Source of the DNA: Knufia peltigerae
Taxonomy: Eukaryota; Ascomycota; Eurotiomycetes; Chaetothyriales; Trichomeriaceae
Direction: 5' to 3'
NCBI GenBank assembly: GCA_030247855.1
Contig: JAPDRN010000048.1
Location: 124,001-188,000 of the forward strand
Length of the DNA: 64,000 bases
The notes beneath the pieces were generated by a model, which saw only the letters and a program-made list of their open reading frames with translations, searched no databases and was not told where the DNA came from. A program made the position numbers and the translations under genes. How positions within the stretch are numbered: position 1 is the first letter of the stretch; the number at the start of each line of letters is the position of its first letter. Below are positions 1-10,288 of the stretch, piece after piece.

Positions 1-559
1 TTGATGAGCATCGTCCTCGATGTATTCAAGAGAAAGGTGCCAGTTGTAAACAGAACTCGTGCTTGTCCACGGCAGAGTATCGGCTTGTCCACATTATTTG
101 ACTTGAGATCATGGGGAGTTTTCTTGGGACAAACGTCAACGGGAGTCGGTGGTGGGTACGGCAATCGGTCGTCGGTGTCACACACACTCTCTCCACAACG
201 GGGTGCCGTCTACAGAAAGTTGAACCCCTTCCAAGGCCCATGTTGCTGATTGCTCCACAAACAGACCCTAGAATGAGGCGAACACGCGAACAAACTCTTC
301 CGAACCAAACGCGTATCATAAAGTCCCTGGAAGTGGAGAGCGCAACACCGAGGCTCGCGCGTCACATCTGCTGTATCGTAAGATGGAAGATCGCTCGTCG
401 GGCCCGAGGCAGCGTAAGTCCCGACACTCGTAGACCAGACAGAATGTTCTGTGAAAAATAAATAACTGTTGAAGAATTTGGCGTAGGCACAATTCCTCGA
501 AACAACCTGCTGCGTGCTTCAGAGTCGGCTGAAATATTCTATCGTGCCCTTGTTCAGAG
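1..559. other. Intergenic DNA upstream of the first sulfatase
   Basis: No convincing gene is seen; the short open frames here have no recognisable domain and overlap on both strands. The stretch holds the CGG-N4-CGG triplet group at 140-175, about 0.4 kb before the sulfatase start codon. The gene to the left lies outside the window. Confidence 0.5.
140..175 (+). promoter_or_regulatory. Cluster of three CGG-N4-CGG sites upstream of sulfatase 1
   Basis: CGGGAGTCGG lies at 140-149, CGGCAATCGG at 159-168 and CGGTCGTCGG at 166-175; the last two share one CGG. Paired CGG triplets are the usual binding signal of fungal Zn2Cys6 regulators. The first 10-mer recurs exactly at four other places in the first 10 kb, always in non-coding DNA beside cluster genes. 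Regulatory function is inferred. Confidence 0.5.
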
Positions 560-2276
560 ATGTCTCGCAAGCCAAATTTCCTCATCGTTGTCGCAGATGA
601 CTTGGGATTCAGCGACACCTCTCCTTATGGGTCTGAAATTGCCACCCCAACCCTAGATCGCCTCGCGCGTGAGGGATTCACAATGACCGGCTTTCACACG
701 GCATCTGCTTGTTCTCCTACTCGGTCGATGCTCTTCTCCGGAACAGACAACCACATAGCTGGGCTTGGTCAGATGGCTGAGTACATGCGCAGTCGACCTG
801 AGCTATATAAAGATCGACCCGGATATGAGGGATACCTGAACTGGAGAGTCGCAGCTTTGAGTGAGATCTTGCAGGACGCTGGCTATTTGACAATCATGTC
901 GGGAAAATGGTGAGTTGCAGGTGTATGAAATTTCTGCCGGTGACTCTTGATTAACGCCATGGACCAGGCATCTAGGTCTCAAGAAGGAACTGGCCCCATG
1001 TTCGCGAGGATTCAGCAAGGCATTCACTTACCTTGCAGGAGCTGGTAACCACTATAACAACGAACCCCAACTTGACGACACTGTGCCACATCTGCCATCC
1101 GTATGGGGCGACGGTCTCTGGATGGAAGGTGACAATTTCCTCGACCGTCACAAGGACTTGCCAAAGGATTTTTATTCCACCAAGTCCTTTACAGACAAAT
1201 TTATCGATTACCTGGAAAACAGAAGCGAGAAGGAGCGGGAGCAACCCTTCTTCGGGTATTTGGCCTACACAGCACCCCATTGGCCGCTACAGGCCCCCAA
1301 GGACGAAATCGCAAAGTACCATGGCCGTTACAACGATGGACCCGAAGCTCTGCGTCTGAAGCGTTTGCACAGCTTGATCCAGAGAGGTCTAGTGCCGTCC
1401 GACGTCAAAGCGGCAGAAGTGGTTGGGAAGATGCCCAAGGAATGGGACGAAATGGACGACGCCGAAAGGGCGCAATCGGCACGACGCATGGAGACGTACG
1501 CGGCAATGGTCGACTTGATTGACCAAAATCTCGCTCGGGTGGTATCCCACCTCGAGGCTACCGGAGAACTGGACAACACTTTCATCCTGTTCATGTCCGA
1601 CAATGGCGCTGAGGGCCAGCTCCTCGAGGCTCTCCCGATCATGCGGCAAAACCCCCTCGTGACGATCCAGAGATTCTACGACAACAGCACAGAAAACATA
1701 GGAAACGCCAATTCCTTTGTGTGGTACGGCCCCCGATGGGCGTGCGCCGCGACCGCGCCCAGCAGAGGGTACAAGGCTTGGACGACGGAGGGCGGTATCC
1801 GCTGTCCCTGCATCATCAGATACCCCAAACTTCAGAGGAGTGCAGGGGCCATCACCCACGAGTTCTGTACCGTCATGGATATCCTACCGACTCTGTTGGA
1901 CCTCGCCGAGGTCCCTCACCCTGGGAAATCGTTCCGAGGAAGAGACGTCGTCCTCCCTCGAGGTAAATCGTGGGTCCCGTATCTATCCAATTCCGCAGAC
2001 GCAGCGGTCATCCATGAGGAGGAATCCAGTATTACTGGCTGGGAGCTCTTTGGTCGAAGGGCAATACGCAAGGGGAACTGGAAGGCTGTGTTCATTCCCG
2101 CTCCCATGGGACCTGATGAATGGGAGCTTTTCAATTTGGAGGCCGACCTGGGGGAAACGACGAATCTGGCGAAGGACCAACCAAAGATCTTGGAGGAACT
2201 ACTGGCTCGATATGATGAATACACTGAGGAGGCTGGATTGTACGACCCTGGTACCTTTGTTGGGCCTGCGAAATGA
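560..2276 (+). CDS. Arylsulfatase-type sulfatase (S1 family), two exons
   Basis: Exons are 560-909 and 968-2276, with a 58-bp intron beginning GTGAGT and ending CAG; the join restores W-H-L-G and gives 552 aa. The N-terminus carries the metal-binding pair ADDLGFSD (D13, D14). The formylglycine motif C-S-P-T-R starts at Cys51 and is followed by the SGTDNHIAGLG context seen in AtsA-like arylsulfatases. A later DNGAEG segment supplies further metal ligands. No signal peptide is visible, so an intracellular enzyme acting on imported sulfate esters is likely. It hydrolyses sulfate monoesters; the substrate is unknown. It resembles the 8011-9723 protein along its whole length, so the two look like paralogues. 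CGG-N4-CGG sites lie 0.4 kb upstream. Family assignment is firm, substrate is not. Confidence 0.93.
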
Positions 2277-2733
2277 TTTATGAGTACCCCCATCGAAGAA
2301 AAAGACCACCTTAATGCGTATGGATCTACGAAAGAACAAACCCAGAGAGTCTGAGAGATACCTACTAAAGGCATCATTGAAGTACGACTCGGCTCATACA
2401 GCGTGGACTACATGTGAGACGTCTTTTTGATGGTCCAAGTACCCCAGGTGAATAGGTATAGAACGGGTACTATAGTGTGGACTTCAAATGCCGTTCCGAG
2501 CGAGGGCGGATGTCGGTTGTGGATACAATTTTTCCTTATGATTACCTCCCACACTCAACCATCTAAAAACCCATGTGGCGTCGTTCCGTGCTCAGTGAAC
2601 CAATAATAGAACGTTCTAAACCAACTTTCTTTTTCTCATCAAGGATACTCTCCTGCACAGTCAAGACATCCAATGTCGAGACCCTCTTCAAGGATTCAAG
2701 AGTATCACAAATATCACAAATATCAGCAGGTGT
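2277..2733. other. Intergenic DNA, presumed GH3 promoter
   Basis: No gene is seen. It holds a CGG-N4-CGG variant at 2507-2516, an AT-rich stretch with CCAATAATAG near 2610, and the 5' leader of the GH3 gene. Confidence 0.45.
2507..2516 (+). promoter_or_regulatory. CGG-N4-CGG variant upstream of the GH3 gene
   Basis: CGGATGTCGG matches the cluster motif CGGGAGTCGG at 8 of 10 positions and lies 218 bp before the GH3 start codon. Taken alone this could be chance, because CGG-N4-CGG is expected every 2 kb or so on either strand. Confidence 0.3.
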
Positions 2734-4641
2734 ATGATGGCATCATCCTCCAAGAGTGAGTCTGGTAAGGTATTCGGCGATGCCACCCTAACGGAGGAAA
2801 ATGTGACCCCAAAATACAAAGACATCGATGTTCCAGTGTCCGAACGGGTGGCCGATCTTTTGTCACGCATGACGTTGGAGGAGAAGGCCGGACAAATGTT
2901 CCACGACAAGGTGTTGATGTTCAACGATGCAAACGCCCAGGGGACCAAGAGGGTGATGCCAACGGCGGAAAGCAACATCAAGGACTTGAACATGAGCCAT
3001 TTTAACCTTCTCGGACCCGTGACGGACGCCCGCGAGACGGCGAAATGGTATAACGATCTCCAATCTTTTGCTTTAACCAAGACGAGACTGGGGATTCCAA
3101 TAACCATGTCCACGGATCCAAGAAACCACTTTGCCGAAAATATCGGAACCAGCTTCAACGCCGGTACACTGTCCCAGTGGACCGAGATGTTGGGACTTGC
3201 GGCTCTGCGCGATGAGAGACTGGTGGAAAAGTTTGGGGATATAGCTCGCCGAGAGTATGTGGCTTTGGGGATTCGTTGCGCCTTGTCACCACAAATCGAC
3301 CTGGCCACGGAATACCGCTGGGCTCGCATCAATGGTGGGTTTGGAGAAGACGCCGACCTTTCCGGTAAACTGGTCCAGGCACTACTGCGAGGGTTTCAAA
3401 ATAGTGCCGACGGGAGGATCGGCCGTGACAGCGTGAGCTGTGTCACGAAACATTTCCCCGGGGCAGGACCACAAAAGGACGGAGAGGACGCTCACTTTGT
3501 CTACGGCAAAGAACAAATCTACCCGGCCGACCAATTCGAGTACCACCTCCGTCCGTTCCGCAAGGCGATCGAGGCCGGCACTCGCCAGATCATGCCCTAC
3601 TACAGCAAACCCGTGGGTCTGACGGGTGATGACTTCGGAGAGGAAGAGGTGGGTTTCGGATTCAACAAGGGCATCGTAACAAACCTCTTGCGGGAGGGGT
3701 TGGGGTACGAAGGCATCGTCCTGACAGACTGGGGTTTGATCACCGACGCGGTCATCCTGGGTCAGGACATGCCGGCACGGGCCTGGGGATGTGAGGAGCT
3801 CGGCGAACTAGAGAGGGTGGTCAAGATCCTCGATGCGGGATGCGACCAGTTTGGCGGCGAGTCGCGACCGGAGCTGGTGGTCGAGGCGGTCCAGAAGGGT
3901 CTCGTGGACGAGTCCCGCGTCGACCGATCCGTGGCAAAACTGTTGGCTGAGAAGTTTGAGCTGGGCCTGTTTGACAACCCTTTTGTCGACGTCGACGCGG
4001 CGGCGCATATCGTCGGCCATCCAGATTTCGTGCGCGAGGCCGACGCCTCCCAGCGCCGGAGCTACACGCTTCTCGTCAACGGTTGCCACGAGAGAGAAGA
4101 CGGTGCAGACATCCTACCGCTACGGTTGCCCGACTTGGCCGGAAAGAAGATTTACTTGGAGAATGTCGACCCGGGATCGTTCCAGGCAAGATGTTGTCAG
4201 TCGGCGGCGGTCCAGGTCGTCTCGACCCCGGCCGAGGCTGACATCGCCCTGATGCGTCTGATGTGTCCGTACGAGCCGAGACCAGGAGGTTTCGAAGCCA
4301 GGTTCCACGCCGGATCGCTAGAATTCAACGCGGGAGAAAAATCACGGCAGCGCGAGATATACAACCAAGTACCTGTCAGCATCGTCGACGTCCATCTCGA
4401 CCGTCCGGCCGTCCTAAGCGATATCGCAACCCAAGCTTCGGCGCTCTTGGTCAGCTACGGAAGCAGCACGGCGGCGTTCTTGGATGTCGTCTTTGGCCTG
4501 GACGGTTCTGGTCCCGAAGGGCGTCTGCCGTTCGATCTGCCGAGTTCCATGGCCGCCGTGGTGGAAAGTCCATCCGACGCACCGTACAGCACGAGGGATC
4601 CCCTATTTCGATTCGGCCATGGCTTACGCTATCGAGGGTGA
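2734..4641 (+). CDS. Glycoside hydrolase family 3 (beta-glucosidase/xylosidase type)
   Basis: This is a single-exon gene of 635 aa; ATGs lie at 2734 and 2737. Residues around 46-55 read M-T-L-E-E-K-A-G-Q-M, the usual N-terminal signature of GH3. A KHFPG motif follows near residue 236. The nucleophile region V-L-T-D-W-G places the catalytic Asp near residue 332. The C-terminal domain ends with FRFGHGLRYRG, the GH3 ending. The protein has the two core GH3 domains without a fibronectin III tail and without an obvious signal peptide, so it may act on imported oligosaccharides or glycosides inside the cell. It sits between a sulfatase and a convergent sugar transporter. GH3 cleaves beta-linked glucose, xylose, N-acetylglucosamine or arabinose; specificity cannot be read here. 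Confidence 0.92.
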   Translation: MMASSSKSESGKVFGDATLTEENVTPKYKDIDVPVSERVADLLSRMTLEEKAGQMFHDKVLMFNDANAQGTKRVMPTAESNIKDLNMSHFNLLGPVTDARETAKWYNDLQSFALTKTRLGIPITMSTDPRNHFAENIGTSFNAGTLSQWTEMLGLAALRDERLVEKFGDIARREYVALGIRCALSPQIDLATEYRWARINGGFGEDADLSGKLVQALLRGFQNSADGRIGRDSVSCVTKHFPGAGPQKDGEDAHFVYGKEQIYPADQFEYHLRPFRKAIEAGTRQIMPYYSKPVGLTGDDFGEEEVGFGFNKGIVTNLLREGLGYEGIVLTDWGLITDAVILGQDMPARAWGCEELGELERVVKILDAGCDQFGGESRPELVVEAVQKGLVDESRVDRSVAKLLAEKFELGLFDNPFVDVDAAAHIVGHPDFVREADASQRRSYTLLVNGCHEREDGADILPLRLPDLAGKKIYLENVDPGSFQARCCQSAAVQVVSTPAEADIALMRLMCPYEPRPGGFEARFHAGSLEFNAGEKSRQREIYNQVPVSIVDVHLDRPAVLSDIATQASALLVSYGSSTAAFLDVVFGLDGSGPEGRLPFDLPSSMAAVVESPSDAPYSTRDPLFRFGHGLRYRG

Positions 4642-4944
4642 TGGTCGATAGGGGAGACAGATATAGTCAGTCAAAGGCAGTTCCAAAAGGCAGTACAGAG
4701 TGACAGTATACTCTATAACAGAATCTATGCATGCCATACAAAGTGGTAACGATGCTCATGTTACTTCCCAAGAGGATAACAATGACAAGGCTGATGCCTC
4801 CAATGATGGCACATCCGTCCACCGTCGTTAGATATATTGCAAGATACTGATTATTTGCTGTATATAAAGTTTTGGCACCACGCCATCGAAGAGAGTGCAC
4901 GTCCGACCAGGTACAGATAAACATCTTTCGAGTCAAGAAGAGGA
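4642..4944. other. Convergent 3' intergenic spacer
   Basis: This short spacer lies between the stops of the GH3 gene (+) and the MFS transporter (-). Nothing recognisable is seen beyond presumed 3' UTRs. Confidence 0.4.
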
Positions 4945-6716
4945 CTACACCCTGTCTTTGTCGGAGAGCATCTCCACATGCTGTGGTTCGATTGCCTTCG
5001 AGTCCAGGACACCCATATCTTGCGCATGCTCCGGGTGTCTTTCCATCTCGGTGACCATGGCACCGATACTCTGTGGGTTGGAGCTTACCCAGCTCTTGAA
5101 CTTCCTGAGGGGAACGCGTTCCTCGAACATCTCGTTGATCTCCTCCAGCGAGCGGCCCGTCAATTCTGGCAGGCAGAAATACCCCCAGACGATACCAAGC
5201 ACGCCAAAGGCGCCGTAGATGAAGCCCACCTGGGCACCCAGGTCGGCGTGTTGCTTCTGAAAGAGGTATGGGTAGGTGTAGGTCACGAGAAAGTCGCACA
5301 CGAAGCGGACAAAGTAGGTCACGAACGACGTTTTGTCTCGCAGACGCATGTGAGGGACCTCGGCTCCCGTCACGGCCGAAATGCTACCAAAGGACATGAT
5401 GTAGAAGAACCCATAAGGGGCGGCGCAGCCGATGATGCCGTCCGCCCGCGTGCCGTTGACGTGGGTGCTTCCGAGCCCTCCTATGGTGAGGAGGAGTGCG
5501 GTCATGAGGGTGCCCGCCACGAGATAGATGGGCCGGCGGCCAACCCTATCGACGCAGGAAAAGACCACAATCGGGCCAGCAACCGCAATGGAATTGGAGA
5601 TCACAGTGTAGACGAACGGATCCAACCGGTTGAAGCTCTTCACGAAGAGAGTTCCGTACTGTGACACGAAGCTTTGGCCGGTCAATTGGTTGAAGGCACC
5701 GGTAAGGATGGCAATCATCGTCCGACGCTGGGCGGTTTATGTCAGCGCCTTCACCTTAAAAGAAGCAACCAGAAAGGGAGTAACGAAGAGGAAGAAACAG
5801 AATAACGGACACAAGGAGGAGGAGGGCTCGAGTCTTACCGTGTTGGAGCCTCTGACAAGATCAATCCACCGACCGTGGAGCTCATTGTCTCTCTCGATGG
5901 CCGCTTGGAGCAGAGTTGCTTCCCGTTCGGGGTCGTATCCTTCTGGAGTTCCGTTCAACGTAGTGAGCCACTTGACGGCGGCGGCCTTCTTGCCCCTGCG
6001 AACCAACCAACGAGGGCTCTCAGGAATCAGCCAGCAGAACACCAGGGTGAAGGCTGGAAAGGCATAGCAGGCAATCAAAGGGTCCTGCCAGGATGCATTC
6101 CCCGGATAAGTCTTGGTGGTGTTGGCGATGAGGGAGCAGATGAGACTTCCGAATACGTGGCTGAAAACATAGGTCACGACCATGGCACCCCTGACCTGTG
6201 GCGGCACGATCTCGGCAATGTACATGGGCGCGAGGAAATTGTCCCAACCCACCATGCACTGAACAATCATGCGGCCAGCCAGGATCTGTCCATAGGTCTT
6301 CGCGGTGAAGCTGACGCTAATGCCTGTGATTACCACAAACTGCATGGCGATGTAGGAGATGCGGCGGCCCAGTTTCTCTGCCACGAGATATCCGACAAAG
6401 GCTCCGACTACTTTGGCCGGAAGCCCCAACGAATTGAGGAGGGCCAGGTTTCTGGCCGAGTAGCTATACTTGTGGGTTTTGTGATTGTATGACCCGAATT
6501 GCTTTTGGAAACCTAGCACAGGTACAGTCAGAGTGGGCTCTGGCGAGAGGTAGATGGAGGCGACAGATACGTACTATCCATGGCTTGGGTGGTCGAGTAG
6601 ACGGAATTGTCGAATCCAAAACTGAAGACGCTGACATTGATGACGAACAAGGCCACGAGGAGTCGCCAGTGTAGACTGCGCAGTTTGGCGAGATCTTTGA
6701 GCTGTGCCATGATCAA
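4945..6716 (-). CDS. MFS sugar transporter, three exons
   Basis: Exons on the minus strand are 6716-6575, 6512-5839 and 5727-4945, giving 532 aa. Introns are 62 and 111 bp; the second ends after a CTGAC branch-like site. The protein has the sugar-porter signatures: a GRR after the early helices, P-E-S-P-R-W-L-V near the middle of the chain, a QLTGQSF-type segment in the second half, and a conserved GRSLEEI stretch before the cytoplasmic tail. About 12 transmembrane segments are expected, in the plasma membrane. It is convergent with the GH3 gene and flanked by sulfatases, so uptake of a (sulfated) glycoside or released sugar is the natural guess. Its upstream region carries a perfect inverted repeat of the cluster motif, about 200-235 bp before the ATG. 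Confidence 0.93.
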
Positions 6717-6917
6717 TGAAGGTGAATGGGTAATGGAGGTAGGTATTGGAGGGGTTGAGCATCCAGCATCTGATGTCCCGAGGAGAGTGAAGTTATTATA
6801 TCTCGCTGGACCCCGTAGGCATTCGTGGGGCCCCAGTTAACGAATTCCCTTCCCGCGTTTTGCTGTCTAGTGTCAGTCAATCACGATGGCGCGAAATTTC
6901 CATCAGATGGTCTCATT

Positions 6918-6950
6918 GCCGACTCCCGCCATACTGGGCCGGGAGTCGGC
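6918..6950. promoter_or_regulatory. Perfect 11-bp inverted repeat of the CGGGAGTCGGC motif
   Basis: The left arm GCCGACTCCCG (6918-6928) and the right arm CGGGAGTCGGC (6940-6950) are exact reverse complements separated by 11 bp. Each arm is a CGG-N4-CGG unit. It lies 202-234 bp upstream of the transporter ATG. A dimeric zinc-cluster regulator is the simplest reader; this is inference. Confidence 0.6.
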
Positions 6951-7106
6951 CAGATCGTACCTCTAGAGGAATGCTTCAGAAGGCATCCTGGACCGTTGCA
7001 AAGGCTGGCCAACCATTCCGTCCTTTCAGGTTCTGTAACTACCTTCCTTTGCGCCTATTCACCGGCGTACGTGGAATTGCACTGGCCAAAAGGGGGTCGT
7101 GAAGAT

Positions 7107-7116
7107 CGGGAGTCGG
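7107..7116 (+). promoter_or_regulatory. CGGGAGTCGG motif copy
   Basis: This is an exact copy of the cluster 10-mer, about 390 bp upstream of the transporter start. Confidence 0.45.
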
Positions 7117-8010
7117 TCGTGCTCGCCAAGTTCGCATCCCTGAGCAAGAGAACAAGCGAGCAAGCTGTGGAACAGGCTGACAGAACCATGAACTCATCAA
7201 AGACCCCATATCTGCTTCCCACATTCATAGTGTACGCCTGGCAAACGCAGACGGCAATCATGTCGGATACGTCCTTTTGGCCAAATATGACCAGAATGAT
7301 ACCCATGCTGCACACCGGAACCAATGTTGAAGGCGACTAAAGCCTACGATTGAGGAACGACAGAAATCCAGAGCGAGGATTCGTAGAGAGGTTGAGTCTC
7401 GTGCATCTTTTCTCTCTACTCCCCCACTCTTTAGTTCATACAGATGACTTAGACCCTTACCAGCAATTGGCTCGTGTTAGAAATGCTTCGTAGCCGGCAC
7501 TCCTAGGGGCATCGAGTTCTGGTCATTAGAACTACATATTCGGAACGCGTCAGGGGGCTTGACCAGAGAAACCAGGGAGACTGAGGAGACCCCCGAGAGC
7601 AAGAAGCCGTCGTTCAAATAGAATTATCCTCCCTAATGGCAACGACGGCATGACCAGCAGAACAGGTGATACATGTTCAGGTCTGCCGTCTATTCGAAGC
7701 GAGAATGCCGTGCATTGTCAGGTTTAAACAAGAACCAGGTAAAAATAATGCATGAGGGAGAAGAGTTGCTCTGTCACTTAGTAAGGGCAAGTCTCCTACG
7801 ATGTGCTTTCCGGGAGTAACCTCCAAGATCCCCTCTTTGCTGGGGGAGGAGGCTCTCGTTTACCGGTCCTCTGGTACTACAGATACCAACCTGCATCTAT
7901 TCCCCCAGGTACTGTATCCTCGGGAAAGAAGTTTTTGATTCTATACATTCATTGAAGGTGAAATCCGTCCAAGTCCAAGATATCTCAAAAGCTTCTAAAT
8001 AGCTCTCGAC

Positions 8011-9723
8011 TCACCATGCCTTTCCTTTTTGGCCGACCTTAGCCAGCTCACTCTGGAACATCTCGTAGGCATCGAACATGCCAGTTTCCTGATAGTATGT
8101 CTCGTAATGTGCAATCATCTCCGCGAGTTTTTTGGGCTCCTTCTCCGCCAGATCATGCACCTCTCCCAAGTCCTCGCTTACGTGGTACAACTCCCACTTA
8201 CCGGGACCCCGTGGTGGCGGAAGGAACAGAGCTTTCCACTCCCCTACTCGGACCGCTGCAATTCCAAGCTGTTCCCATCCGACAATGTCATTCTCGCCAC
8301 TGTATATTGATACCGAGTCTGATTTGCTGGCCGACAACAACGGCAGCCAACTCTTCCCTCGGAGGGGAGCGACTTCGCGGCCACGGAAAGTGGGAGCCGG
8401 ATGCTGAACCCCGGCAAGATCTAAAAATGTCGGTAAGAGGTCCATGACCGTGGTGAAGGTATTGTCGATAGTTCCAGCCCGTTGCTGTGGAATTCCACTG
8501 GGGTATCTCACAATACACGGACACCGAATACCTCCTTCTGTGGTGAAAGATTTTGCCGCTCGAGCTGGTGCAGTTGAAGCACCGGCCCATTGAGGTCCAT
8601 ACCAGACAAAAGAGTTATGATTGCCCATATTTTCGAAAGAATTATCATAATACTTCTCGATAACATCTTTCAACGTTGCGCCCGCAAGAATTGGAATGGC
8701 TTCCAGTATATTTCCCTCGGCTCCATTGTCAGACATGAAAGCAATAAGAGTGTTGTCAAGTTCGTCGGTCGACCTCAAATAGTCGATAACACGTCCAACG
8801 TTGACATCGATGAGGTCTACCATGGCGGCAAATATCTCCATGGCGCGGGAAGACTTGGCTTGTTCCTCCTTTGTGAATTCATCCCATGGCTTTGACCCTA
8901 GCGTGTGAAGTGGTGCAGGTTCGACGTCGTTGGGCACAATCGCCTTCTCTATCATGGATTTGAGTCGACGGTTGCGCAAGCCCATGGGACCGTCATCGTA
9001 CCAGCCCTTGTATTTCTTGACTATTTCAGGAGGAGCCTGTAGGGGCCAGTGTGGAGCAGTGAACGCGAGGTAGCCAAAGAAGGGTTTTTCCTTTTCCTCA
9101 TCCGTCCGTTCGCGCATGTATTTAAGGAAATAATCAGTGAAAGTATTAGAAGAGTAAAAATCCTTTGGCAGATCGGTCTCGCCGTCAATGAACTGGTCAT
9201 TCTCCATCCAGAGACCTTTGTTACCTTTCAACAATGCGCGAGGCTTCTCGGTGGTGTCGTAAAGTTGAGGCTCGTGGTTGAAATGGTTACCTGCGCCTGG
9301 AAGCGTCGAAAGGACCTTGGTGAAGCCCCGGGAGCAGGGCGCGGTCTCTTTCGTCAAGCCAAGGTGCCACTTCCCCGACATGACGGTGTGATAGCCGTTG
9401 TCCTGAAGGATCTCGGGCATGGCTGCAACCCGGTAGTTGAGGTATCCTTCGTAGCCAGGCTTGTCGGCAAAGATGTGAGGGAACCTCTTCATCCGTTCTG
9501 CCATGGCTCCAAGGCCGGCAATGTGAGCGTCTGTGCCGGAGAGAAGCATGGCCCTGGTCGGCGAGCATGATGCGGCCGTGTGGAAATCCGTCAGGCGCAA
9601 GCCCTCCATGGCTATCTTCATCAGGTTGGGCGTGTCTATCTCCCCCCCAAAGGGTGAGGTGTCGCTGAATCCCAAGTCATCGGCCACGATGACCAAAAAA
9701 TTCGGTCTCGTTTGGGGTGCCAT
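8011..9723 (-). CDS. Arylsulfatase-type sulfatase (S1 family), single exon
   Basis: An uninterrupted 570-aa frame starts with ATG at 9723. Residues 14-21 hold the ADDLGFSD metal-binding segment. The formylglycine motif C-S-P-T-R starts at Cys53 in the context LLSGTDAHIAGLG, and a DNGAEG metal-ligand segment follows in the second half. No signal peptide or membrane segment is evident. It matches the 560-2276 sulfatase in order and motifs but lacks the intron, so the two are paralogues with different gene structures. It is divergently transcribed from the third sulfatase and shares a 565-bp promoter with it. The substrate is unknown; an organic sulfate monoester is expected. Confidence 0.95.
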   Translation of the reverse strand: MAPQTRPNFLVIVADDLGFSDTSPFGGEIDTPNLMKIAMEGLRLTDFHTAASCSPTRAMLLSGTDAHIAGLGAMAERMKRFPHIFADKPGYEGYLNYRVAAMPEILQDNGYHTVMSGKWHLGLTKETAPCSRGFTKVLSTLPGAGNHFNHEPQLYDTTEKPRALLKGNKGLWMENDQFIDGETDLPKDFYSSNTFTDYFLKYMRERTDEEKEKPFFGYLAFTAPHWPLQAPPEIVKKYKGWYDDGPMGLRNRRLKSMIEKAIVPNDVEPAPLHTLGSKPWDEFTKEEQAKSSRAMEIFAAMVDLIDVNVGRVIDYLRSTDELDNTLIAFMSDNGAEGNILEAIPILAGATLKDVIEKYYDNSFENMGNHNSFVWYGPQWAGASTAPARAAKSFTTEGGIRCPCIVRYPSGIPQQRAGTIDNTFTTVMDLLPTFLDLAGVQHPAPTFRGREVAPLRGKSWLPLLSASKSDSVSIYSGENDIVGWEQLGIAAVRVGEWKALFLPPPRGPGKWELYHVSEDLGEVHDLAEKEPKKLAEMIAHYETYYQETGMFDAYEMFQSELAKVGQKGKAW

Positions 9724-9886
9724 GTTGTGCGGCTGAAAATGATATCAGCACTGGTTTCTGGAATGTGCTTGGTATATGCTTAGCTACTGAGCCCTGCACC
9801 AACGGTACAGAATTTTAGGGTCTTGGTCGATACGCCATCCTCAGGTATATAAGCCGTCAGGTTATGATGCATCTGGAACTCGGGGG

Positions 9887-9897
9887 CGGGAGTCGGC
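9887..9897 (+). promoter_or_regulatory. CGGGAGTCGGC motif in the divergent sulfatase promoter
   Basis: It is identical over 11 bp to both arms of the inverted repeat at 6918-6950. It lies 164 bp from the ATG of the minus-strand sulfatase and about 390 bp from that of the plus-strand one. Confidence 0.5.
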
Positions 9898-10031
9898 ACG
9901 GGTGTCGCTCAACGCTGTCGGATGAGACCCCCCTTTTTTCCGGGGGTTGATCATTCGCAAGATCATGATGTGGGGGTGAAAGAATTGACCTGGAGCAACC
10001 TTTGCCCTGGTTCTGGCACTTTGATGAGTAC

Positions 10032-10041
10032 CGGCTCACGG
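10032..10041 (+). promoter_or_regulatory. Second CGG-N4-CGG site in the divergent promoter
   Basis: CGGCTCACGG has the right triplets and spacing but a different core. It is weak evidence on its own. Confidence 0.25.
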
Positions 10042-10288
10042 CTCACCATACGGAGATGGGGCAAGAGTGAGCGCCTTTTGCTTCTCTTGTTGTGCTTGAA
10101 GCTTTTCCGCAGACACTACAAAAAACCCCAGCACTCGGCTTCAGAGTCACACCTTACAAGCCTTTCACCTTGTCGTCCGCGTCCTATTTCTGTGGCCTCG
10201 TCGAGACTTTGTTTTATGCACAGTCATCGCAGAGTCGAGCAGTTGCATAGTGTGGAAGAACCTGTCGCCTGTTGACCACTCTTCCAAG

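Larger units (their letters stand above)
6717..8010. other. Intergenic DNA with transporter promoter and regulatory repeat
   Basis: There is no convincing coding region in 1.3 kb. The left part is the transporter promoter, with motif sites at 6918-6950 and 7107-7116. The right part is presumed 3' flank of the second sulfatase. Confidence 0.45.
9724..10288. promoter_or_regulatory. Divergent promoter between two sulfatase genes
   Basis: The 565 bp separate the start codons of the minus-strand and plus-strand sulfatases. It contains an exact CGGGAGTCGGC at 9887-9897, a further CGG-N4-CGG (CGGCTCACGG) at 10032-10041 and a TATATAAG stretch at about 9846. Shared control of both genes is inferred. 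Confidence 0.5.
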
